This document shows, in pieces, positions 7,171 to 15,539 of a stretch of 64,000 nt of DNA (position 1 is the first letter of the stretch; each line of letters begins with the position of its first letter). The stretch is from Clostridia bacterium (GTDB taxonomy: Bacteria; Bacillota; Clostridia; Lachnospirales; Lachnospiraceae), in contig CAJTHL010000019.1 of the NCBI GenBank assembly GCA_910576205.1, positions 1 through 64,000 on the forward strand, written 5' to 3'. The position numbers and the translations under genes are program-made. The notes beneath the pieces are model-generated. The model saw only the letters and a list, made by a program, of their open reading frames with translations. It was not told where the DNA came from and searched no databases.

Positions 7171-9000
7171 TCAGCGCCCGCCTGCCTTTCCGAACAGCCT
7201 GGCCTTGTAATCCGGAGCCGTGACCATCAGATTGTAACGCTCATTGCCGCACTTATAGAGGCACACCCCTCGCTGGGGATACCGGATTAGGGAGAACTCG
7301 CTGGGTTCCAGCTGCAGGGTGTCGATATAGAACTTCTCATCGATGGCACCGGCGTTGAACAGGAACTGATGAGTGGGGATGGAGAACAAAGGCTTGGTAT
7401 ACTCCCGGATCCCCTCGATATTGAAGTCCTCCAGGTTCTGGCTGGCGATGATGACTGCCGAATTCTTTTTCCGCACCCGCTTCATAAAGTTCCGCACATA
7501 CTCCACCGCCGTCAGGTTGGAAAGAAATAAATAGAACTCGTCCAGGCTGGCCGCCGTGTCCCCGGTAGTCAGAAGCTCGTTGCTCATGTAGGAGAGTACG
7601 TTGAACAGCAGGGCATTCTTCAGGCTCTTGCTGGCCTGTAAAAGCCCCTTTACCCCAAAGGTGACAAAGGTGGAATCCGTGATGTTGGTATGCCCGTTGA
7701 AAAACTTGGACTCCGCCCCTTTGCACATGGAATGCAGCCCCAGGAGGATATTCTGCAGAAGGTCCGCCGTATAAAGCTGCCGTTTCTTTTCATCAAACCC
7801 TTTGTATTCTGCCTCGATGAAGTCGTACATCTCCGAAAGGGTCGGGTAATCCTCCGGTTCCAGCATCTGGAAGTCCGTCTGGTCGCTTAAACCCCTGCTC
7901 TGGTAGAGCTTCTGGAGCATGATCTCGATCACATCGATCTCCCGGTCCGTGAAATCCTTATAGCTGCGGAAAAAATCTTTTAAAAAGCTGATGTGCTGGC
8001 TCAGGCGGCTGCTGATCCGGAAGGTCTTAGGCGCGTCCGGGTCCTCCGGCCCGTCCCCCTCGTCCCATACCTTCGGCTCCAGGGGATTGATGATGTAGCG
8101 CCCGCCCATCAGGTCGATGAAGCATCCCTGCAGGTTGTTGGTCAGGTCCTCATACTCCATCTCCGGGTCCAGGCAGATGACGTTCATGCCGGATTCCCGC
8201 AGGTTGCATAAGATCAGCTTCAGCAGATAGGACTTGCCCTGGCCGGAGTTGCCCAGGATCAGGATGGAGCCGTTGGTCTTGTCCTCCGCCCTCTGGTTGA
8301 AGTCCACCAGGACATTGCTGCCGAACTTGTCCCGTCCCACATAGAAGCCGTGGGGATCGGTCTTGCCGCTGTAGTTGAAGGGATAGAGGTTCGCCACGCT
8401 GCTGGCAGGCAGCACCCGCTCGAACTGGTCCCGGAACACATTTCTCCCGCTGGGCATCACGGACTGGAAGCCCTGCTGCTGCCGCAGCATCAGGCGGTCC
8501 ACGTTCAGCTTGGAGCGGATCAGTTCAGTCAGCACCTCTGTCTGCAGAAGCTTCAAACGGTCGTAATCGCTGGCCGACAGTTCGATGTACACTGCCGTGT
8601 GCAGCAGCGGCTCCCGGTTCCGGTGGGTCTGGGCCACAATGGTGGCCACATCCTGCAGGTTGCTCTCCGCCATCACCGTCTGCTGCAGGTCATTGGTATT
8701 GGCCCGCTCCATGCGGTTTTTATTGGCAGCGTTGCTGATGATCTTCCGCTCCTCTGCCGCGTTCACATGGCGGGTATAGATCCGCAGCGTCACACCGTCC
8801 TTCTCCCCCAGCCTTTTTAAGATGGCCTGTTCCTCCGTGGAGGTGGGGTATTCCCGCAGCGCCCAGACACACCGGAAGGTGTTGCCGCAGATGAAGTGGT
8901 CCGTATTGAACTTGACCACCGAGGGCGCGATCATGTCCAGGAACTCCTGCACACGCGCATCTCCCGGATGGCCGGGCTGGTCTGTATTTGTCTTCCTCAA
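7171..9000 (-). CDS. VirB4-family conjugation ATPase (element A)
   Basis: A 609-residue motor ATPase of the mating channel. The Walker A is GNSGQGKSYLLKL (about residue 255). The Walker B-like strand reads SLDEFYLFLSNL, and further motifs (AESKFFNGHTN, IIASQNLEDF) are those of the Clostridia VirB4/TraE group. I choose the TTG at 9000: AGGAGG lies seven bases upstream, and the protein then begins RKTNTDQPG, shortly before the conserved FICGNTFRCVWALREYPTS block. The upstream GTG at 9051 lacks this support. It is complete and lies downstream of the broken fic gene. Confidence 0.9.
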   Translation of the reverse strand: MRKTNTDQPGHPGDARVQEFLDMIAPSVVKFNTDHFICGNTFRCVWALREYPTSTEEQAILKRLGEKDGVTLRIYTRHVNAAEERKIISNAANKNRMERANTNDLQQTVMAESNLQDVATIVAQTHRNREPLLHTAVYIELSASDYDRLKLLQTEVLTELIRSKLNVDRLMLRQQQGFQSVMPSGRNVFRDQFERVLPASSVANLYPFNYSGKTDPHGFYVGRDKFGSNVLVDFNQRAEDKTNGSILILGNSGQGKSYLLKLILCNLRESGMNVICLDPEMEYEDLTNNLQGCFIDLMGGRYIINPLEPKVWDEGDGPEDPDAPKTFRISSRLSQHISFLKDFFRSYKDFTDREIDVIEIMLQKLYQSRGLSDQTDFQMLEPEDYPTLSEMYDFIEAEYKGFDEKKRQLYTADLLQNILLGLHSMCKGAESKFFNGHTNITDSTFVTFGVKGLLQASKSLKNALLFNVLSYMSNELLTTGDTAASLDEFYLFLSNLTAVEYVRNFMKRVRKKNSAVIIASQNLEDFNIEGIREYTKPLFSIPTHQFLFNAGAIDEKFYIDTLQLEPSEFSLIRYPQRGVCLYKCGNERYNLMVTAPDYKARLFGKAGGR

Positions 9001-9083
9001 TGTTCTTCCTCCTGATTTTCTGTATGAAAAAACGCCAGATGCTCTTTTCACATCTGACGCTCCTGATCTCTATGATTCTGTTT

Positions 9084-9336
9084 TTATAACTGCTGGTTCA
9101 TTCCCTGGGCCTGCCGGGTCATGGCAAGATACCGGTCAAGCTGTACTTCCTCCAGTTCTGCAATCATCTCTGCAAATGGTGAGATATCCCCCTCCACCGC
9201 ATAGGCTTCCAACGCATTAAAATAGTCCAGACGGTTCTCCTTTGCGATGGATATGGGTGCGAAGCCGTTTGCCATCAGCTGATAGTTCATGATAAGCCTG
9301 GAGGTTCTGCCGTTCCCGTCAGGCAATACCACATTG
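9084..9336 (-). pseudogene. 3' remnant of a fic gene, cut by an inserted element
   Basis: The frame encodes the end of a Fic-domain protein: PDGNGRTSRLIMNYQLMANG, then a helical tail of about 55 residues. Active Fic enzymes need HPFx(D/E)GN(G/K)xxR. Here the His-Pro-Phe part is missing and the sequence before Pro belongs to the serine recombinase gene. The 5' half is nowhere in the window, which fits an insertion whose other end lies past 64000. The remnant cannot be catalytic. Confidence 0.75.
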
Positions 9337-10932
9337 AGACCCCGCAAGGAAACGATAGTTAATTTCTACTTTTTGCTTACGATCTCTGCCGGTTCCCTCT
9401 GCCTGATACACATAAATGCTATCAATCAGCTCCACCAGCATAGAACGGTTCAGCTCGGTTACAGTTTCATATTTACGTATGGTTTCCAGAAATTGATTGG
9501 TACTCTGGGTTTTCTTTTCCTCGGCCCTGATCCTTGCTTTCAGGTCATCCCTCTTGTGGGTAAGCTCTTTCTGCTCGTTCTCATAAGCCGATGACATTTT
9601 CTCGAAGCGCTCGTCTGTAATCTTACCCAGGGCATTCTGCTCAAAGAGCTTCATAATCACATTGTCAATTTCTGCAATCCTCTTTTCAGCTATTTCCAGG
9701 TCTTTCCTGAATTGCTTGATCTTCTGGCCGCCGCCTTTCTCGCTCAATTCGTGCATTTCCTCGATAAACTGATCGCCCAGGGCTTCCATACTCTTAATGT
9801 GCTTCTGAATGTCGCCCATAACAATCTGCTTTAATGCGTCATACGCGATTGCGTGCGTCGTACAAAGATTGCTGTTTCTTGCATAGGTCCTACAACGGAA
9901 CCGGGGGTCTCTCCCGTTTGGATTGGAGAACGCCATATTGCGGCCACAGTCCGGGCATTTCACAAGTCCCACAAACATGTTGGGGCAGCCTGTCTTATTA
10001 GGCCGTTTCTTCACACTGATAAATTTCTGCACCAGCTCGAAGGTTTCCTCGTCCACGATAGCCTCATGGGTATTTCGGACTATGATCCATTCCTCTTTAG
10101 GGACAGATACCAGTTTTTTGTTCTTAAATGATTTTGTCTGTGTCTTGTGAGATACCATATGGCCCAGGTACACTTGATTCTCCAAAATCATTTTTACATT
10201 TTTCCCCACCCAGTCTGTCGGAAACTTGAATCCGGTGCTTGTGTCCAGTGTGCCGTTCTTCATTGCCCGGTATGCCCGCGGGATTAAGATTCCATCCTCG
10301 CATAGTGCCCTTGCAATCTGGTGTACGCTGTTGCCTTGCTTCGATAATTCAAAAATTTGCTTAACGGTAGGCGCTGTTTCCGGGTCAACCAGCAACTGGC
10401 GCTTGTTCTTTGGATCGACCATATAGCCATATGGGGCAAAGGAACCGCAAAACCCTCCATTCAAAGCCATTGTTTTCTTGACGCTGCGGATTTTCTTTGA
10501 TGTGTCACGGGCATAATACTCATTCATAATGGATTTGAATGGCATCATTTCATTTTCATCAAACCGTGTGTCAACATCATCATTTAGGGCAATAAACAGA
10601 ATGTCATTGTTGGGGAAGATTTCTTCCACATAATACATGAACATGGCATTGTTGCGCCCGAAACGCGACATATCCTTAACCATGATTCCGGTTGGCCTCG
10701 TATCGTCCATAGCATCCTTAATCATACGATTCAGGTCGGGCCGGTCGAAGGTGGTCCCGGAAATACCGTCGTCCACATATTCGCCGATTACCTCAAATCC
10801 TTTTTCCTTTGCGTGATACCTCAACATCTGCAGTTGGTTGGTAATGCTGTTGCTTTCCTTGTCTGCGTCCCCGTCATCTTTGGATAAACGTGCATATAAT
10901 CTAACTGGAAGTTTTGTCTGCTGTCTTAACAT
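9319..10932 (-). CDS. Large serine recombinase, TnpX-like (integrase of element B)
   Basis: A 537-residue recombinase. The N-terminal resolvase domain has the catalytic Ser in LYARLSKDDG and the Arg-rich VKDMSRFGRNN motif. A recombinase domain follows, then a zinc ribbon (CPDCGRNM ... CRTYARNSNLC) and a C-terminal coiled coil. AAAGGAG lies at the right distance from the ATG. Its last codons run into the fic remnant, so the recombinase gene sits at the very end of its element, as in Tn4451-type elements. Together with TnpW it should excise and insert element B. Its exact att core is not resolvable without the other end. Confidence 0.9.
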   Translation of the reverse strand: MLRQQTKLPVRLYARLSKDDGDADKESNSITNQLQMLRYHAKEKGFEVIGEYVDDGISGTTFDRPDLNRMIKDAMDDTRPTGIMVKDMSRFGRNNAMFMYYVEEIFPNNDILFIALNDDVDTRFDENEMMPFKSIMNEYYARDTSKKIRSVKKTMALNGGFCGSFAPYGYMVDPKNKRQLLVDPETAPTVKQIFELSKQGNSVHQIARALCEDGILIPRAYRAMKNGTLDTSTGFKFPTDWVGKNVKMILENQVYLGHMVSHKTQTKSFKNKKLVSVPKEEWIIVRNTHEAIVDEETFELVQKFISVKKRPNKTGCPNMFVGLVKCPDCGRNMAFSNPNGRDPRFRCRTYARNSNLCTTHAIAYDALKQIVMGDIQKHIKSMEALGDQFIEEMHELSEKGGGQKIKQFRKDLEIAEKRIAEIDNVIMKLFEQNALGKITDERFEKMSSAYENEQKELTHKRDDLKARIRAEEKKTQSTNQFLETIRKYETVTELNRSMLVELIDSIYVYQAEGTGRDRKQKVEINYRFLAGSQCGIA

Positions 10933-11029
10933 CTCTACTCCTTTCCAACAGCAAACAAACTACTCTGTACTCTATGATTATACCATGTTTCCAAACTTTT
11001 TTCAGCTATTTGCTGCGCTGTTTTTTCGG

Positions 11030-11176
11030 CTAATTTGAAATGTTTTCCTGTTCGATTTCCTGCTGTATCAGCCTTTTTATCAAATGCTGTAGTTGGACCG
11101 TTCCAGAAAAAGTTGCGGTCACGTAAAATGTCGTATTCCCAATCTGGACTGTTTCTGATTGTTTTTGGTTCTCCAT
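11030..11176 (-). CDS. TnpW family transposon-encoded protein
   Basis: A 48-residue protein beginning MENQKQSETVQIGNTTFYV with the pattern of TnpW, a small protein encoded next to TnpX-type recombinases: a short Lys/Gln lead, the strand VQIGNTTFYVTATFS, and a C-terminal helix with acidic and basic residues. The role in recombination is not defined in the family. The ATG at 11176 follows GAGGTGG. The gene lies about 100 bases upstream of the recombinase, in the same direction. Confidence 0.75.
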   Translation of the reverse strand: MENQKQSETVQIGNTTFYVTATFSGTVQLQHLIKRLIQQEIEQENISN

Positions 11177-11228
11177 GTTCCACCTCATTTCCGGGTAACA
11201 AAAAAGCACCATCACTGGCGCTTTCCTG

Positions 11229-12080
11229 TCATTTTACATTTATAACCTTCCGCGAATATTCCCTGCTTTGCAGGTCAACCTCCGCATAGACCATATTGTT
11301 ATCGTGAAGCTCTGTCTGACCCGTCTGAATACAGGCCGTGCCGCATATCTGGTTTATCCACCTTCCTTTTTGCGTATCAGGGCTTTCGTGAATATGCCCG
11401 TGCAGGGAGATCAGCGGTTGCCTCTCTTTCAGAAACTCATAAATATCCACAGAGCCTATATCCAAATCCTGATACAAAAGCTGCCCCAGCCTTAAACCTG
11501 CAGGAGGCATGTGCATCACATAGACTGTCTGCTGCGGGTTTTCCGGTTCGGGCAGATCATTCAGGATGTCGCACATATATGGAAGCTCTGTCCTTGCATA
11601 TTCCAGCCAGTTATATATCCTGTCATAACCGTACTCATTAGAAATGCCAGCGACAGGGCTTAGTTGCCTTTGCGGAATATAATGTGTTTCCATGACAACC
11701 CTGTCCTTACAGCCGAAAGGGTGGTCTAAAATATAATTCATGCCAATAAATTCATATCCACCGATACGAACCTTTTTGCCGGCTATATTATGAACATTTT
11801 CATATTCCCCGCAAACTGTATCAAACAGCCCATCCACCGACAGGAGATCATCATTTCCTAACATGGCGAGATATGTAATGCCGTATCTTTCAAGTTCCGA
11901 GAAATAATCCCTCAAAAACTCATTGATGAATATGGGCTGCTCCAGGTGCCTTTCGCCAAGTTTAGGGAGCATATCCCCGCCATTCACAATGACGCTGATA
12001 TTTTTCTCAACGGCAATGTCCAGCGTTTTCTTATATTTGTTTTTATCCCCATGCAAATCTGTAACATATAATATTTTCAT
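11229..12080 (-). CDS. Calcineurin-like metallophosphoesterase
   Basis: A 283-residue cytosolic protein with the dinuclear-metal motifs in order: DLHGD near the N-terminus, NGGDM, LGNDD, a His in YVMHMPPAG, and LHGHIHESPD. The substrate is unknown. Relatives hydrolyse phosphodiesters or phosphomonoesters. AAAGGTGG is spaced correctly for the ATG at 12080 rather than for the one at 12086. It is the first gene next to the recombinase pair and may be passenger cargo of the integration module. Confidence 0.85.
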   Translation of the reverse strand: MKILYVTDLHGDKNKYKKTLDIAVEKNISVIVNGGDMLPKLGERHLEQPIFINEFLRDYFSELERYGITYLAMLGNDDLLSVDGLFDTVCGEYENVHNIAGKKVRIGGYEFIGMNYILDHPFGCKDRVVMETHYIPQRQLSPVAGISNEYGYDRIYNWLEYARTELPYMCDILNDLPEPENPQQTVYVMHMPPAGLRLGQLLYQDLDIGSVDIYEFLKERQPLISLHGHIHESPDTQKGRWINQICGTACIQTGQTELHDNNMVYAEVDLQSREYSRKVINVK

Positions 12081-12086
12081 GCGCAT

Positions 12087-12792
12087 ACCACCTTTATACT
12101 GTTTTCAAAAATCTGCCTTTCTGATTATACCATACCGTGGGATAACTTTCAGCGTGTTACTTTGCCTTTTGCCGGAGATAGTGCCGCGTTTGTTCCCCCT
12201 TTCCGTGATTTATATATTCTTTTATCAAAACCACATGAATAAGTCGGGCCTGCGCTCTTACAGTCACAGACCCGGCCCATTGTATCTGATTTCGATTAGC
12301 TGCCGTATTTGCCACGCCCCCCGGCAAGCCCTGAACGAACAGGGCGGGGCTGTTACAAGTTGCGGATAGCATAACCGCATCATAGCCCCGCATACGCCGC
12401 CGCTTTGCCAGAGCAAGCGCACGCCGCAGGAACTCTCCCCAAGTCTTTAGGGAGCCGTGAAGAAGTACCATTGTGATCTGCGCCGTCGTCGCGCCCGGTC
12501 TGCCACAGCCGGTTTCGTGGGTTGCGTTTACCGCTCGGACAGCCTGAATCCATCACCTCCTTAGGCTGCCTGTCACCGCGCCGCCCCATCTGCCGCTCGG
12601 AACACAGAATGAAGTACCTGTAACAGCGTGTATTCGGTTGTCAAGGAGCCGTAGAGGGTACGGCAGAGAATTTGAAATACTGTTTGAGTGCTCCGGGTTC
12701 TTTGCGTTCCCTCCGCACCCTTATGGCTTGTCCTGCCTGATAATATGTCCCTCTATTATTCATTTCATTTTTGAGGTTAAAGTTGCCGTCTG
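12087..12792. other. GC-rich, hairpin-rich region near the element end (possible structured RNA)
   Basis: About 700 bp without a convincing gene. Several stems are clear: GCCCTG / CAGGGC around an AACGAA loop near 12334, GGGCC / GGCCC at about 12250-12290, CTCCC / GGGAG near 12440, and CAGCCT / AGGCTG at 12540-12545 and 12563-12568. The loop of the last stem carries ATCACCTCCTT on the plus strand (12552-12562). That is the 16S anti-Shine-Dalgarno sequence, and hence a perfect Shine-Dalgarno on the minus strand. Two overlapping minus-strand frames here (12157-12471 and 12380-12589) have no domain and odd composition, so I do not call them. Confidence 0.45.
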
Positions 12793-13215
12793 TCAGGAAA
12801 TTTTTTTCAATATTTTTTCCAGACTGTGCAATCCGGCATTGATAGAACGGCTAATCCGGCTTTTATGAGTGCCTTCCGCTTTTGCAATATCCGCTTTGCT
12901 CATGCCAAGAAAATAATGTGCATAAATCCGGTTTTTCTGTTTCTCCGGCAGAGAAGCAAGCGCCCGATACAGCCGGATATTTTCTTCTTTCTGTTCCAGA
13001 ATATCAAGAGGCGACAACACAGCCATTAGAACATCACGCTCAACGTTCACATCATAATCCAGGGAAAAATATGCTTTGTGTCGATATGTACGCAGGAAAT
13101 AGGCCGCCTCTGCCAGCTTATATTCACGAAGCAAATCGGCAACTTCTTCCGGCACCTCAACAACTGTATCTTTTGAATAAAACGGGTAGTAATCCCGCAG
13201 ATTGATTTTTTTCAT
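12793..13215 (-). CDS. Sigma-70-like factor (region 4 HTH) of a mobile element
   Basis: A 140-residue protein. The C-terminal 55 residues form a sigma region-4-type helix-turn-helix (LASLPEKQKNRIYAHYFLGMSKADIAKAEGTHKSRISRSINAGLHSL described by its key steps: EKQ, SKADIA, SRISRSI). The N-terminal half is helical with no clear region 2. Proteins of this size in conjugative transposons act as regulators of excision or transfer. The start at 13215 has GGAGG eight bases upstream and overlaps the stop of the preceding gene as ATGA, so translation is probably coupled. Confidence 0.8.
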   Translation of the reverse strand: MKKINLRDYYPFYSKDTVVEVPEEVADLLREYKLAEAAYFLRTYRHKAYFSLDYDVNVERDVLMAVLSPLDILEQKEENIRLYRALASLPEKQKNRIYAHYFLGMSKADIAKAEGTHKSRISRSINAGLHSLEKILKKIS

Positions 13216-13511
13216 GGGTAATTCCTCCAATTTCGATTTTTTGGTTGACTGGCAAAATCGAAATCAGAGGGTGGGGAGCGGCACCCTGGGACATTGCCCT
13301 TACCGGTGCCGCAGAATAATATAAAAAGGCATACCCCAAAAATAGCAGGTACACCTATACATCCATATTTCAGAAAAACAGACGGACGCTGTTGGAAAAT
13401 ATCTTTTTCTGTCGAAACAAAAAATGCCGTAATCCACAATATATGGACTACGGCAAATAAAACATCACATACAGGACAGCACTTCCGCCTCCCGGAACCC
13501 TTCGACAGCAT
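13212..13511 (-). CDS. Small two-helix membrane protein, translationally coupled to the sigma-like factor
   Basis: A 99-residue protein of no known family. Two hydrophobic segments are seen at about residues 13-33 (VCDVLFAVVHILWITAFFV) and 50-67 (CIGVPAIFGVCLFILFCG), with an N-terminal CPVC pair. GGGAGG lies about eight bases ahead of the ATG. Its TGA overlaps the ATG of the sigma-like gene. The pairing recalls membrane anti-sigma or sensor partners, but that role is inference. Confidence 0.55.
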   Translation of the reverse strand: MLSKGSGRRKCCPVCDVLFAVVHILWITAFFVSTEKDIFQQRPSVFLKYGCIGVPAIFGVCLFILFCGTGKGNVPGCRSPPSDFDFASQPKNRNWRNYP

Positions 13512-13674
13512 CCCTATATCCTCCCAAAACCAGGAGGAACGATAACTGTGCCTGTTAACAGCCTCCTATCTTATTGGGCGATATTATACAGAAGGAACAC
13601 CAAGCCTTTGCCTCGGTACAGCCTCGCTACAATCATTATGACCGCAAATTCTCCCATATCCCGACATATTAAAG

Positions 13675-13710
13675 CAAAAAAAGTGTGTACCTGAAATCAC
13701 AGATACACAC
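13675..13710 (-). terminator. Rho-independent terminator after the winged-helix gene
   Basis: Read on the minus strand: GTGTGTA, a 14-base loop, TACACAC, then a run of seven T. It ends the transcript of the gene ending at 13725. Confidence 0.75.
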
Positions 13711-13724
13711 CCATAACCGTCTGT

Positions 13725-14243
13725 CTATGTTGTCTCACGGCAATCATTGTCAAACTTGTAGCCTACGCCGCGTATGCTTTTTATATAATCCGGCACCGCA
13801 TCAGAAATCCTCAATTTCTTCCGCAGGTTGCTGGCATGGTTGATAATGACTTTCCGAGAATAAAAAGAATCTTCCTCATTCCAGACCAAATCCATAATCA
13901 TTTCAAATGTAAATACCCGCCCCGGATTGCGGATCAGTAGGGCGAGAAGGTCAAACTCCTTTGCGGTCAGCATGATCTCCTTGCTGCATACTTCCACTGT
14001 GCGCTGCTCCAGGCAGAAATACAGTTCCCCTTCCCATATCTCTGTCAGAGGGCTTTCTGATTCCGGTATCTGGCTCTCTGTATGAATACATGGGCTGTTG
14101 CGGAAGAAGCCGCTGTTACGCTTTCCCTGCTCATTGACATACCTTTCCAGTTCCCGCCGTTGCTTTGGGTCAAGGAATGTAAACAGCTTTTCTCCAATCT
14201 GTCTGCCGGATTCCGATACATCAAATACAGCTAATGTCCCAAT
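13725..14243 (-). CDS. OmpR/PhoB-type winged-helix protein, unusual N-terminus and start
   Basis: The C-terminal 85 residues are a complete Trans_reg_C winged helix (MLTAKEFDLLALLIRNPGRV, VIINHASNLRKKL, IRGVGYKFD). No receiver domain precedes it. Instead there are about 85 residues containing GRQIGEKLFTFLDPKQRRELERY. No ATG, GTG or TTG occurs in frame before a GTG at 13997, which would give only the DNA-binding part. An ATT at 14243 stands seven bases after AAGGGGG and may be the start. Alternatively this is a decayed response regulator. It follows the fatty-acid synthase gene and is the last gene before a terminator. Confidence 0.55.
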   Translation of the reverse strand: MGTLAVFDVSESGRQIGEKLFTFLDPKQRRELERYVNEQGKRNSGFFRNSPCIHTESQIPESESPLTEIWEGELYFCLEQRTVEVCSKEIMLTAKEFDLLALLIRNPGRVFTFEMIMDLVWNEEDSFYSRKVIINHASNLRKKLRISDAVPDYIKSIRGVGYKFDNDCRETT

Positions 14244-14293
14244 GACACCACCCCCTTAACCATTCACCGGATTTTGGGGTTTTGCTCCCAAAA

Positions 14294-15457
14294 TCAATAC
14301 CACCGCACAAGCGGCAATCCATTGTTGATCCCATTTGCAAACAGAATCTGGTGCAGGTCAATGATTCCATTGTGGAAGGTGGCGGCACAGGCCGACAAAT
14401 ACAAATCCCACATCCTCACAAACCTTTCATCAAACTTCTCCCGTATTTCTCTGATATGCTCCTTATAATTTCTTTCCCAGCACAGCAGGGTACGGTTATA
14501 GTGAAGCCTTAGATTTTCCACGTCCATTGTGTGAAAACCGTCCTCCGCCGCACAGGAAAGCATTTCCCGCAAACTCGGAACAACGCCGCCGGGAAAGATA
14601 TATTTCTTAATCCACGGGTCGCCGGGGTGTTCCTTTAAGGCGCTGATAAAATGGAGCAGGAACAGACCGCCCGGTTTCAGTACAGCCTTTGCACAATCCA
14701 TGAAAAGCTGGTAATTGTCACGCCCAACATGTTCCACCATGCCAACGCTCACAATCCGGTCAAAGGTCTGCCCGCACTTCGGAATGTCCCGGTAGTCTAT
14801 CAGCTCCACCGTAAGAAACCTTTCCAGGTGTTCCTCGGCAATGCGATGCTGAAACTCCCGGTACTGTTCCTGGCTCAACGTAATCCCCATGCCATGAACG
14901 CCATATTTCTTTGCCGCTTCGATCAGCAAAAATCCCCACCCGCAGCCAATGTCAAGCAACGACATTCCTTCCACCAGGCACAGCTTTTTCAGAATATGAT
15001 CCACTTTGTTCACCTGTGCCTGGTAAAGAGAATCGTCCTCATGCTGAAAATAACCACAGGAATAACTCATGGTTTCGTCCAGCCAGAGCTTATAAAAATC
15101 ATTTCCAATGTCATAGTGGCTTCGCACTTCTTTCTGCTGGTTCTTCTTTGCCGTTGATGGAAACATCAGCTTTTTTAATGCGGATTCATCTGCGGAAAAC
15201 CTGTCCATCTGCCCTAAAAAATGATCTAAGGCATAGTACAGATCCCCCTCAATCTCCAAATCCCCATCCATATAAGCCTCCCCCAAAGCGAGAGAGGTAC
15301 TTGTCATAAGGGAAGCTAGGGAAACCGGCTTTTTAAAATCCACCGTGAACTCTGGCTCGCCTTCCCCGATCTGGTACTCCTTCCGGTTCAGTTTTACGCA
15401 GAAAGGGTACTGGTCAAATTTCTTCAAAAAAGGTATGATAACATTTTCCTCTAACAT
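14294..15457 (-). CDS. cfa: Cyclopropane-fatty-acyl-phospholipid synthase
   Basis: A 387-residue S-adenosylmethionine-dependent enzyme that converts unsaturated acyl chains of membrane phospholipids to cyclopropane chains. The SAM site is LLDIGCGWGFLLIEAA. Family marks are SHYDIGNDFYKLWLDETMSYSCGYF, SVGMVEHVG and FPGGVVPSLREM. The N-terminal lipid-binding part (EAYMDGDLEIEGDLY) is present and the length is normal for the family. It lies directly downstream of an AraC-type regulator, 80 bases apart, which suggests local control. The modification typically helps against acid or membrane stress. Confidence 0.95.
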   Translation of the reverse strand: MLEENVIIPFLKKFDQYPFCVKLNRKEYQIGEGEPEFTVDFKKPVSLASLMTSTSLALGEAYMDGDLEIEGDLYYALDHFLGQMDRFSADESALKKLMFPSTAKKNQQKEVRSHYDIGNDFYKLWLDETMSYSCGYFQHEDDSLYQAQVNKVDHILKKLCLVEGMSLLDIGCGWGFLLIEAAKKYGVHGMGITLSQEQYREFQHRIAEEHLERFLTVELIDYRDIPKCGQTFDRIVSVGMVEHVGRDNYQLFMDCAKAVLKPGGLFLLHFISALKEHPGDPWIKKYIFPGGVVPSLREMLSCAAEDGFHTMDVENLRLHYNRTLLCWERNYKEHIREIREKFDERFVRMWDLYLSACAATFHNGIIDLHQILFANGINNGLPLVRWY

Positions 15458-15539
15458 TTCTTATCTCCATCCTTTTCCCAAATATTTGCCGTTGTGCCGT
15501 GGTCGGCTTCATTTGACAGTACCGTTTTTCATCATGTTT

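Larger units (their letters stand above)
952..9336 (-). mobile_element. Element A: fragment of a conjugative element (VirB4, NlpC/P60, amidoligase module)
   Basis: A minus-strand run of genes typical of Clostridia conjugative transposons: RHH protein, DUF6103, NlpC/P60 hydrolase, VirB4 ATPase. It is bounded by an IS3 element at the left and by the recombinase end of a second element at about 9330. The relaxase, coupling protein and the rest of the channel genes of this element are not in the window. It differs in sequence from the second VirB4/NlpC set at 59163-64000, so it is a separate element and not a duplication. Confidence 0.6.

Noticed and set aside
9084..9347. An intact small Fic-like protein starting at 9347.
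   Set aside because: The start lies in recombinase DNA and the catalytic His is missing, so it is a gene stump.
12552..12562. ATCACCTCCTT looked like the 3' end of a 16S rRNA gene.
   Set aside because: No other 16S sequence is nearby. Only these eleven bases match, within a different hairpin.
12157..12589. Two overlapping minus-strand open frames in the hairpin-rich region.
   Set aside because: No domain, unusual residue content, and the ribosome-binding site is too close to the ATG of one of them. The stems explain the lack of stops as well as coding would.
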